Positions 5,123 through 11,236 of a stretch of DNA of 13,107 nt are shown one piece after another; position 1 is the stretch's first letter, and each line of letters begins with the position of its first letter. A model generated the notes under the pieces. That model was given only the letters and a program-made list of their open reading frames with translations. It was not told the origin of the DNA and searched no databases. The stretch lies in assembly GCA_947089305.1 (NCBI GenBank), contig CAMUJQ010000023.1, forward strand, positions 1 to 13,107, given 5' to 3'. The DNA is from an uncultured Clostridia bacterium. Its GTDB lineage: Bacteria > Bacillota > Clostridia > Christensenellales > UBA1242. Position numbers and translations under genes: made by a program.

Positions 5123-7507
5123 AACCACTATATTTACAAGCCTGTTTTTAACCACAATTGTTTTAACAATTGTTTTTCCTTCAATATAACTTTTTACTGC
5201 ATTTAATGAAATGTCTTTAAGTTCACTTTCACTTGTGTCAATTTTTGTTTTTACTTTGGCACGCAACTTTCCATTAACTTGAACAATAAGTTCATAAGTT
5301 TGTTCAGCCAATTTACTTTCATCATAAGTTGGCCAAGACTCATAAGTTATTGTATCATTGCCGCCTAAAATTTGCCATAACTCTTCTCCAATATGTGGTG
5401 CAATTGGATAAAGCATTTTAACAAGCCCACGAGCTTGTTCGCGACCAATAAACTCCTCTTTATAACAAGCATTAACAAAAATCATAAGTTGACTAATTGC
5501 AGTGTTAAAAGCAAGGTTTGTAAAATCTTCTGTAACTTTCTTTACTGTTTGATTATAAACTTTCTCTAAATTTGCATTATCGCGTTCAGCAATTTTTGAG
5601 TTATCGCTAACAAGTCTAAATACTCTATCTAAAAAGCGCTTTATTCCTTCTATATTTGCTGTCGACCATGGCTTACTCATTTCCAAAGGCCCCATAAACA
5701 TTTCGTAAAGACGCAAACTATCTGCCCCATATTTTTTTACAATGTCATCTGGGTTAATAACATTACCGCGAGATTTACTCATTTTCTCACCATTTTCACC
5801 CAAAATCATACCTTGATTAACAAGCTTTTTATAAGGTTCTTCAACTGAACTTATGCCTTTATCGTGTAAAAACATATTCCACATACGTGAATAAAGCAAA
5901 TGACCCGTTGCGTGCTCAGCCCCACCTAAATATAAGTCAACAGGCATCCAGTGTTCAATAAGTTTTGGGTCTGCAATTTGGTTAGAATTATGTGGGTCTA
6001 TATAACGTAAATAATACCAACTTGAACCTGCACTACCTGGCATTGTGCTTGTTTCACGTTTTGCCATTTTTCCATTATATTTAACATTTACCCAATCACT
6101 CACTCTCTCAAGTGGAGAAAAGCCCCCACGAGGTTTAAAATCTTCCATCATAGGCAAATTTAAAGGTAATTCATTTAGCTCTAATGGAATAATATTTTCA
6201 TTATCATAAACAAATGGCATTGGTTCGCCCCAATATCGTTGACGAGCAAAAATCCATTCTCTCATTCTATAATTTGTTGTTTTTTCACCCAAGTTGTTTT
6301 TAACAATATATTCACTTGCTTTTTTTATACCTTCTTGCTTATTTGTTATGCCATTTAAAAAGTCTGAATTTATATAAGTTCCATCTCCTTCATGCGCATT
6401 GTTAGAAATGTTAACATCCATGATTGGCACAATTTTTAAATTTAATTTTTTTGCAAAATCATAATCGCGTTGATCCCCAGCTGGAACAGCAATAACTGCA
6501 CCCTCGCCATAAGCACCTAAAACATAATCTCCAACAAAGATTGGAACTTCTTGTTTACTAAATGGATTGTAGGCTTTAATTCCTTTAAGTTCAACGCCAG
6601 TTTTAGGTCTACTTCCGTCTGTTCTATCTAAATCGCTCATAGTTGCAGCTTTTTTTACATATTTTTCAACTTCACTATAATTAGCAATTTGATTTTTAAA
6701 TTTTTTTATAAGTTCGTGTTCAGGACTAACAACAACAAAAGTTATTCCAAAAACAGTATCTGGTCTTGTTGTATACATCCTTAGTTGATAATTTAATCCA
6801 ACAACATCAAATTTTAAAGTAATTCCTTCACTTTTTCCAATCCAGTTTGTAGCAATTTTTTTTATACTCGCTGGAAAATCTAGCGTATCTAAATTTTTTA
6901 AAAGTCTATCTGCAAACTTAGTTATATCAATAACCCATTGTTTCAAAAACTTACGTTCAACTGGATACCCACCTCTTTCACTTTTGCCGTCAACAATTTC
7001 GTCGTTAGCTAAAACTGTTCCAAGTGCTTCACACCACATTACGGGCATTTCTTTAATATAAGCAAATCCGCTTTTATAAAGAAGAGTTACGATATATTGT
7101 GTCCACTTAAAATAATCCTCATCACTTGTTGCAAAACTTCTATCCCAGTCATAACTAAAGCCAAGCATTTTAAGCTGTCTTGTAAAATTTTTAATGTTTT
7201 TTGCAATGGAAGCTTTTGGGTGCATGTTAGTTTTAATTGCATATTGCTCAGCTGGAAGCCCAAATGCATCAAAACCCATAGGATGAAGAACATTATAACC
7301 TTGCATACGTTTCATGCGTGAAATAATATCTGTGGCAGTGTAACCTTCAGGGTGTCCAACGTGTAAGCCTTCTCCACTAGGATATGGAAACATATCTAAA
7401 CAATAAAATTTTGGTTTAGAAAAATCCCACGCATTAGTTTTAAAAGTATTGTTTTTTTCCCAATAGTTTTGCCACTTTTTTTCTATTTCGCTAAAATTAT
7501 ATTCCAT
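5114..7507 (-). CDS. leuS: Leucyl-tRNA synthetase
   Basis: Class Ia synthetase that charges tRNA-Leu. The 797 residues are near the usual 800-860. Order: catalytic Rossmann fold with PYPSGEGLHVGHPEGYTATD (HIGH box as HVGH, residues 49-52); the MPVMWCEALGTVLANDEIVDGKSERGG-type region; the CP1 editing domain with TTRPDT (246-251) and AVPAGDQRD (340-348); the REWIFARQRYWGEP region; KMSKS (575-579); then the anticodon-binding and C-terminal domains ending at VVKD. In the editing motif the usual His before Asp is Gly344, and the usual YGTGAV reads YGEGAV, so proofreading may differ. The ATG at 7507 has GGAG 11 bases upstream. There is no T-box leader; only 76 bases separate it from the NYN gene, and these contain a perfect inverted repeat. 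It is the last gene before a strong terminator. Confidence 0.98.
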   Translation of the reverse strand: MEYNFSEIEKKWQNYWEKNNTFKTNAWDFSKPKFYCLDMFPYPSGEGLHVGHPEGYTATDIISRMKRMQGYNVLHPMGFDAFGLPAEQYAIKTNMHPKASIAKNIKNFTRQLKMLGFSYDWDRSFATSDEDYFKWTQYIVTLLYKSGFAYIKEMPVMWCEALGTVLANDEIVDGKSERGGYPVERKFLKQWVIDITKFADRLLKNLDTLDFPASIKKIATNWIGKSEGITLKFDVVGLNYQLRMYTTRPDTVFGITFVVVSPEHELIKKFKNQIANYSEVEKYVKKAATMSDLDRTDGSRPKTGVELKGIKAYNPFSKQEVPIFVGDYVLGAYGEGAVIAVPAGDQRDYDFAKKLNLKIVPIMDVNISNNAHEGDGTYINSDFLNGITNKQEGIKKASEYIVKNNLGEKTTNYRMREWIFARQRYWGEPMPFVYDNENIIPLELNELPLNLPMMEDFKPRGGFSPLERVSDWVNVKYNGKMAKRETSTMPGSAGSSWYYLRYIDPHNSNQIADPKLIEHWMPVDLYLGGAEHATGHLLYSRMWNMFLHDKGISSVEEPYKKLVNQGMILGENGEKMSKSRGNVINPDDIVKKYGADSLRLYEMFMGPLEMSKPWSTANIEGIKRFLDRVFRLVSDNSKIAERDNANLEKVYNQTVKKVTEDFTNLAFNTAISQLMIFVNACYKEEFIGREQARGLVKMLYPIAPHIGEELWQILGGNDTITYESWPTYDESKLAEQTYELIVQVNGKLRAKVKTKIDTSESELKDISLNAVKSYIEGKTIVKTIVVKNRLVNIVVKD

Positions 7508-7532
7508 AATTAAATTATCTCCAATTTAACAA

Positions 7533-7560
7533 ATTGACTAGTCGAATTTGACTAGTCAAT
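7533..7560. repeat. 28-bp perfect inverted repeat upstream of leuS
   Basis: Arms ATTGACTAGTC (7533-7543) and GACTAGTCAAT (7550-7560) around a 6-base spacer GAATTT. Each arm contains the 8-bp palindrome GACTAGTC, so the element is also two operator-like palindromes whose centres are 14 bp apart. In minus-strand RNA it would form an 11-bp stem with a 6-base loop followed by only a weak T-rich stretch (TTTGTT). It could act as terminator for the NYN gene, attenuator or protein-binding site. Confidence 0.85.
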
Positions 7561-7583
7561 AATTTTATTTATTTTAAACTAAA

Positions 7584-8723
7584 TTAGTCAATAGAATTTT
7601 GAATTGTTTCTTTTAAACTCTCAACTAAAGATTTAATTTCATTAAAAGCTTCTTCTTCATCAGGAGTTAAATTATCATCTTGAAACTCTTCGTCATTTAA
7701 ACATTCATCAATTTCTGCTAATAATTGTTTTTTCTCTTCAATGTCTTCACCGCTATCAAAATTTAAAGCAGCCGTACGTCTTGCAAAACTTTCAAGTTGT
7801 GCAGCAAGATTTTGCGCATTAAATCTATGACGAGGAACATCAGTTGATTCAACTTCTTCTGGTGTAGTTTCTTCTACAATAGGTTCTTCCTCAACTTCTT
7901 CTTCAACCACAGGTTCTTCAATTACTGTTTTTTTAGTTTCCTCAACATAATTAGTTACAGGTTTTTCTCTAACAATTGTTTGTTCAATAACTTTTTTAGT
8001 TGTTACTGGTTGTTCAATTGTTTCTTCATATGTATCATCTTCATATTCATCCATCCAAGCTGGGCGATTTTTTTCAACTTCATCTAACTTGCGTTCAACT
8101 CTTTCCCATCTTTCAGGACTTTGTGGATTAAATTGTGAAGTTTCTCTTCTTGAAGTTGCAACAACTTTTGCTGGTTCAACAGTTTTAACTGGCTTGATTT
8201 CAGTTTTTTGTGTTTTTGTTGTTTTAGAAGCAGTTTTAACTTTTGTTGATTTCTTTTCCATAGCTTTAGCTAAATTTTTAACACTTTGTTGTAAACTAAC
8301 TCTGTTTAACAAAATTACTTCATTGCACATCCTTTCATTAGCTTCTGCCCCAGAATTAAAACATCCAAGAACAATTTTTCCCTCTGCTCTAAGCATAGAA
8401 ATTAATGGAATAATGTCTCCATCTCCGCAAGCTAAACAAAAAGCTTCAATAGCATTGTTTGTGCAGCAAATTTTTACGGCATCTAAAGCTATGCGCATAT
8501 CAAAAACGCTTTTTTTAGTTTTTTTATTTGCAACAGTTTGCATTGCAGTATCAAACCCATTATGTTCAATTGTTTCACTTAATTCTTTATGTAATCTATC
8601 TGAATAGTTATAAACTTTTCCATAAATAACTTCACCTTTCATATTAAGGCGATTAATTAAATAATTAAGTTCCTTATCTGTTACTTTGTAGTTATCTACA
8701 TCAATTAATAATGCGATTTTCAT
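7584..8723 (-). CDS. NYN (PIN-like) domain protein with long acidic C-terminal tail
   Basis: Residues 1-145 form a NYN/LabA-like (DUF88-type) domain, a PIN-fold family of predicted metal-dependent ribonucleases. The acidic residues sit where expected: LIDVDN with Asp8 and Asp10, Asp75 and Asp81 in FDMRIALDAV, and Asp101/Asp103 in CGDGDIIPLI, followed by the LRAEGKIVLG strand. Residues 150-320 are low complexity: Lys/Thr-rich first (about 150-190), then very Glu/Val/Pro/Thr-rich (about 215-300). A predicted helical acidic C-terminus (about 300-379, FDSGEDIEEKKQLLAEIDECL, and onward) ends the protein. No LOTUS/OST-HTH domain is visible. The ATG at 8723 has a GGGAGA box about 8 bases upstream and follows the ogg stop by two bases, so the two are co-translated. 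Nuclease activity is likely from the residues; the substrate is unknown. Confidence 0.85.
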   Translation of the reverse strand: MKIALLIDVDNYKVTDKELNYLINRLNMKGEVIYGKVYNYSDRLHKELSETIEHNGFDTAMQTVANKKTKKSVFDMRIALDAVKICCTNNAIEAFCLACGDGDIIPLISMLRAEGKIVLGCFNSGAEANERMCNEVILLNRVSLQQSVKNLAKAMEKKSTKVKTASKTTKTQKTEIKPVKTVEPAKVVATSRRETSQFNPQSPERWERVERKLDEVEKNRPAWMDEYEDDTYEETIEQPVTTKKVIEQTIVREKPVTNYVEETKKTVIEEPVVEEEVEEEPIVEETTPEEVESTDVPRHRFNAQNLAAQLESFARRTAALNFDSGEDIEEKKQLLAEIDECLNDEEFQDDNLTPDEEEAFNEIKSLVESLKETIQNSID

Positions 8724-8725
8724 AT

Positions 8726-9544
8726 TTAAATCTCCCTTTTGTAAAAATATAAATATTGTTGAGCATATCCGCTAAGTGCTTTAAACTTATCAACAAAGTA
8801 TTTACTAACTTTATTTGTGTCATCCTTTTCGCTTCCACCATAATCCTCAACATAAAGTTGTTTAATCCAAGTATCGGCTGGAAAAGAATCAAAACGATTA
8901 AAACCAAATAGCAATATGCAATCTGCAACTTTCGGCCCAACACCTTTAAGTTTTAAAAGTTTGTTTTTAAGTTCAAATGTTTCTAATTTGCTTAATTCTT
9001 CTAAACTAAACTCATTAGACTTTAGAGCGTTAATAGTTGAAACTATATATTCTGCTCTATACCCGAGCCCTAATGCTTTAAATTCTTCAACTGTACCTTT
9101 TGAAAGTTCTTCAATTGTTGGAAAAGCATAAAAACTTCCCATATTCTTTCCATACTTTTCGCAAACTTTTTCAATGGTTTTTTGAATACGAGGAATGTTA
9201 TTATTTTGAGAAATTAAAAAACTTATAATCATCTCAAATTTATTTTGTTTTAAAATTCGTATTCCTTTTCCAAAATCTAAAGCTTCGTTAAAAAAGTTAT
9301 TATCAGCAATATTTTTTAACTCTGTATAAATTATATCATAATTTTTATTTAAGTCAAAATAGTTTTGGGCATAGTTATCATCATCACACAAAATTTTATA
9401 ACCTTTTTTTGTTTTTTCTACTTTAATTTCTTTATCTAGAGTGTGAATTATAGCATTTTCGCCTTCAATTTTGAAACGAAACACTTGCCCACATGTGCAT
9501 ATCTGTTTTATATCAAAATATGTTGTATCATTAATTTCAATCAT
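8726..9544 (-). CDS. ogg: 8-oxoguanine DNA glycosylase (OGG1 type, bifunctional glycosylase/AP lyase)
   Basis: Base-excision repair enzyme removing 8-oxoguanine opposite C. 272 residues. The N-terminal OGG domain includes the CGQVFRF motif (18-24). The helix-hairpin-helix-GPD core includes ISQNNNIPRI (111-120, the OGG asparagine motif), the hairpin LKGVGPKVADCI with the Schiff-base lysine Lys205, and FPADTW with the activating Asp224. The domain arrangement resembles eukaryotic OGG1 rather than MutY or Nth; no iron-sulfur cysteine cluster is present. The only sensible start is the ATG at 9544, since the N-terminal motif begins soon after. That start coincides with the predicted transcription start of a consensus promoter, and no Shine-Dalgarno fits, so the message may be leaderless. 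It heads the ogg-NYN-leuS transcript. Symbol usage follows the family name. Confidence 0.93.
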   Translation of the reverse strand: MIEINDTTYFDIKQICTCGQVFRFKIEGENAIIHTLDKEIKVEKTKKGYKILCDDDNYAQNYFDLNKNYDIIYTELKNIADNNFFNEALDFGKGIRILKQNKFEMIISFLISQNNNIPRIQKTIEKVCEKYGKNMGSFYAFPTIEELSKGTVEEFKALGLGYRAEYIVSTINALKSNEFSLEELSKLETFELKNKLLKLKGVGPKVADCILLFGFNRFDSFPADTWIKQLYVEDYGGSEKDDTNKVSKYFVDKFKALSGYAQQYLYFYKREI

Positions 9545-9550
9545 GCTTTA

Positions 9551-9579
9551 ATTTTATACCTCGCAAAAAAATATGTCAA
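9551..9579 (-). promoter_or_regulatory. Consensus sigma-A promoter of ogg, six bases before the start codon
   Basis: Minus strand TTGACA (9579-9574), 17-base spacer, TAAAAT (9556-9551). The -35 is perfect and the -10 matches 5 of 6. Only TAAAGC lies between the -10 and the ATG at 9544, so the expected start of transcription is the A of ATG. Confidence 0.75.
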
Positions 9580-9627
9580 ATAATTAAAAGCAATGAAAAT
9601 AAAACAAAAAATGTAGACCATTTATTC

Positions 9628-9641
9628 TTTTTGCGCAAAAA
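9628..9641. repeat. 14-bp palindrome TTTTTGCGCAAAAA
   Basis: Perfect palindrome just beyond the rpmA terminator and about 50 bases upstream of the ogg promoter. In RNA it could add a second weak hairpin behind the terminator; it may also be a binding site. No repeat copy with the same symmetry was seen elsewhere in the window. Confidence 0.4.
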
Positions 9642-9660
9642 AAAGAGTTTAAAACTCTTT
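9642..9660 (-). terminator. Intrinsic terminator of the rplU-prp-rpmA operon
   Basis: Arms AAAGAGT (9642-9648) and ACTCTTT (9654-9660) around a 5-base loop, followed on the minus strand by an eight-base run of T reaching 9637. It begins right after the rpmA stop codon (9661-9663). Flanking A/T runs could extend the stem. Confidence 0.85.
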
Positions 9661-9939
9661 TTATTTTTCAATTATATTTACTTCTTTTTTGCCAAATTTA
9701 CCACAAACTTTAAATTCAACAACACCATCTTTTAATGCGTAAAGAGTATGATCTTTACCCATTCCAACATTAACACCTGGGTTAATTTTGCTACCGCGTT
9801 GTCTCACAATAATGTTTCCAGCTTTAGCTTTTTGACCACCATACAATTTAACACCTAAGCGTTTACTTTCGCTATCACGGCCGTTTTTAGTGCTACCAGC
9901 ACCTTTGTGGTGAGCAAATAACTGTATCTTAATAAACAT
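9661..9939 (-). CDS. rpmA: Ribosomal protein bL27, with Prp-cleavable N-terminal extension
   Basis: Large-subunit protein whose N-terminus reaches the peptidyl transferase centre. 92 residues with AHHKGAGSTKNGRDSESKRLGVK (9-31) and the GNIIVRQRGSKINPG-type core, ending in FGKKEVNII. The first eight residues, MFIKIQLF, correspond to the Firmicutes extension (LNLQFF in Staphylococcus) that must be removed by the protease Prp before L27 works; cleavage is predicted between Phe8 and Ala9. The Prp gene lies directly upstream, one base away, as expected. A GGAGG box sits about 9 bases before the ATG, inside the end of prp. The gene is followed by a terminator, so the usual neighbour obg is not in this operon. 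Confidence 0.98.
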   Translation of the reverse strand: MFIKIQLFAHHKGAGSTKNGRDSESKRLGVKLYGGQKAKAGNIIVRQRGSKINPGVNVGMGKDHTLYALKDGVVEFKVCGKFGKKEVNIIEK

Positions 9940-9940
9940 A

Positions 9941-10273
9941 TTATTTAACCTCCAATTCTATAAAATCGCTATAACCTTCATAAAGGTCGCTTATTCCAAG
10001 AAGTAATGTTTTTAATATAACTTGAGCTTTTAAATTTTGTTCTTCAGTAATTTCTTTAGGAAGTTTAAAATATAGATAACCTTTTTTTTCATCACGTTTA
10101 AAATCTAAATTAACTTCTGCGACTGAAAACAAACCTAAAACTGCCGTTTGAACAATGCTAGAAAGCGCTGCACAAACAATATCTTCTCCAGCCACACCAT
10201 AACCAGTATGACCATCACAAGTTACTTCAACAATATCTCCTGCTTTGTTTTTAGTTATATAAACACTAGTCAT
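9941..10273 (-). CDS. prp: Ribosomal-processing cysteine protease Prp (YsxB family)
   Basis: Cysteine protease that trims the N-terminal extension of L27. 110 residues, the family's usual size, with GHTGYGVAGEDIVCAALS (21-38), giving catalytic His22 and Cys34. The rest of the protein forms the expected alpha/beta dimer fold, including a YLYFKLP strand. The gene lies between rplU (7-base gap) and rpmA (1-base gap), the standard Firmicutes order. The ATG at 10273 has an AGGTGA box 4-5 bases upstream, which overlaps the rplU stop region. Its substrate, an L27 with a matching leader, is encoded next door, so function is well supported. Confidence 0.96.
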   Translation of the reverse strand: MTSVYITKNKAGDIVEVTCDGHTGYGVAGEDIVCAALSSIVQTAVLGLFSVAEVNLDFKRDEKKGYLYFKLPKEITEEQNLKAQVILKTLLLGISDLYEGYSDFIELEVK

Positions 10274-10280
10274 AACTCAC

Positions 10281-10586
10281 CTAAGCTTTTATTTCTAATA
10301 CTTTAAGCATTGTGTAAGGTTGTCTGTGACCTTGTTTTTTGCGTTCGTTCTTTTTTGGCTTATATTTAAAAACAACAATTTTCTTATCTTTGCCATTTTC
10401 AATTGCCTCTGCAACAACGCTAACTTTAGTTGCTTCTTTGCCTGCAAGAACTTTTGTTCCATCAACAAACATTAAAACCTTTAAGTTCACTTTATCGCCA
10501 GCGTTAACATGCAATAATTCAGTTTTTAAAACTGTGTTAACTTCAACTTTGTGTTGTTTTCCGCCTGCTTCTACAATTGCGTACAT
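10281..10586 (-). CDS. rplU: Ribosomal protein bL21
   Basis: Large-subunit protein binding 23S rRNA. 101 residues, the standard length, with MYAIVEAGGKQ (1-11), the central beta barrel and the signature YKPKKNERKKQGHRQPYTMLKVLEI at the C-terminus. It is the first gene of the rplU-prp-rpmA operon. The ATG at 10586 follows a G-rich GGGGAGGGG Shine-Dalgarno region about 6-9 bases upstream. A consensus promoter lies a little over 100 bases upstream, leaving a leader long enough for autoregulation of the kind known for L21 leaders. Identification is secure. Confidence 0.98.
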   Translation of the reverse strand: MYAIVEAGGKQHKVEVNTVLKTELLHVNAGDKVNLKVLMFVDGTKVLAGKEATKVSVVAEAIENGKDKKIVVFKYKPKKNERKKQGHRQPYTMLKVLEIKA

Positions 10587-10691
10587 AAGTTTAACCCCTC
10601 CCTATAAAAGTCTCGTTGCATCAAGGCATTAGTTAGCAAAATATTTATGAAATTTTCCACACTAAATTTATAAGCCCCTTACATACGGAAT
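10587..10691 (-). promoter_or_regulatory. 5' leader of the rplU operon, possible L21 leader element
   Basis: About 105 transcribed bases separate the predicted start from the rplU ATG, much longer than the other leaders here. The leader contains a hairpin-capable AAATTT...AAATTT segment, the stretch TGCAACGAGACTTTTATAG and a G-rich ribosome binding site. Firmicutes rplU leaders include a described L21 leader RNA. I suspect this is one but cannot verify its covariance structure by eye. Confidence 0.45.
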
Positions 10692-10697
10692 AAATTT

Positions 10698-10726
10698 ATT
10701 TTACACTAATTTCTAATATTTGTCAA
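10698..10726 (-). promoter_or_regulatory. Consensus sigma-A promoter of rplU-prp-rpmA
   Basis: Minus strand TTGACA (10726-10721), 17-base spacer, TAAAAT (10703-10698): the same -35, spacing and -10 as the ogg promoter. It lies in the 206-base gap shared with the divergent ferritin-like gene. Confidence 0.8.
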
Positions 10727-10763
10727 CAATAAAAATAAAATTCTTTAACAACTTTAAGAAATT

Positions 10764-10769
10764 TATAAT
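10764..10769 (+). promoter_or_regulatory. -10 box (TATAAT) of the ferritin-like gene
   Basis: A perfect TATAAT stands 24 bases before the ATG. The hexamer 17 bases upstream (TTCTTT, 10741-10746) is a poor -35, so the promoter may be weak, activator-dependent or read by another sigma factor. The ribosome binding site AAGGAG (10781-10786) is 6 bases from the ATG. Confidence 0.4.
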
Positions 10770-10792
10770 ATATAGTTAGCAAGGAGATTTTT

Positions 10793-11212
10793 ATGTTTTA
10801 TTATAATCAAAATAGAGTAACACCTAACGACCAAACAAAAGATAATAATATCAGCCAATTTACTAATAGTAATTCTCAAATGAACAATAGTCAAACTGAA
10901 GTAAAACAACAAACAAATGTAAACGGATTAACAAAACAAGGCGTGGAGGCTTTAAACTCAAATGAATTTGAAACATTGCAAAATGCACGCTTAGACCTTG
11001 TGGGAGAACTACAAGCAATTATACAATATGACCACCACATACATGAACTTAATCCACCACAGGCCGCAAAAGCAACCTGGGAAGATATTAGAGACGAAGA
11101 ACTCGTTCATGTGGGAGAACTTCTTGCCCTAATAAACCATCTTGCACCCTATCAACAACCTTTAATTGAACAAGGCATTAAAGAATTTAACGAGCGAATA
11201 AATAAAAAATAA
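10793..11212 (+). CDS. Short ferritin-like di-iron protein, encapsulated-ferritin-like, with Asn/Gln-rich N-terminus
   Basis: 139 residues. Residues 1-45 are rich in Asn, Gln, Ser and Thr and probably disordered. Residues 55-118 form two helices with a ferritin-like metal motif: Glu72 and Tyr79 in LVGELQAIIQYDHHIHE, and Glu102-Glu103 with His106 in DIRDEELVHVGELLALI. The Glu-x6-Tyr and EExxH pattern and spacing closely follow the encapsulated ferritins (EncFtn), in which two-helix subunits pair to build the iron site. A third short helix closes the C-terminus (124-136). Family knowledge suggests ferroxidase or iron handling after dimerisation. No encapsulin gene is in the window, and I see no clear C-terminal targeting peptide. 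A rubrerythrin-like or spore-associated role is an alternative. It is a single-gene plus-strand unit facing the neighbouring gene and ends in a terminator. Confidence 0.72.
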   Translation: MFYYNQNRVTPNDQTKDNNISQFTNSNSQMNNSQTEVKQQTNVNGLTKQGVEALNSNEFETLQNARLDLVGELQAIIQYDHHIHELNPPQAAKATWEDIRDEELVHVGELLALINHLAPYQQPLIEQGIKEFNERINKK

Positions 11213-11236
11213 AACAGGTTCACACCTGTTTTTTTT
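11211..11236. terminator. Bidirectional terminator between convergent genes
   Basis: Nine-base-pair stem AAAACAGGT/ACCTGTTTT (11211-11219 and 11224-11232) with the loop TCAC. On the plus strand the T run continues to 11236. On the minus strand the A-rich sequence before 11211 supplies T. It overlaps the stop codons of the ferritin-like gene (11210-11212) and nearly that of the minus-strand gene (11235-11237). Confidence 0.88.

Noticed and set aside
7508..7583. T-box riboswitch controlling leuS
   Set aside because: The whole gap is 76 bases, too short for a T-box leader, and no T-box consensus or specifier stem is visible.
8089..8607. Long plus-strand open frame opposite the NYN gene
   Set aside because: It lies entirely antisense to a well-supported gene, has no ribosome binding site, and its sequence looks like the complement of the low-complexity acidic tail.
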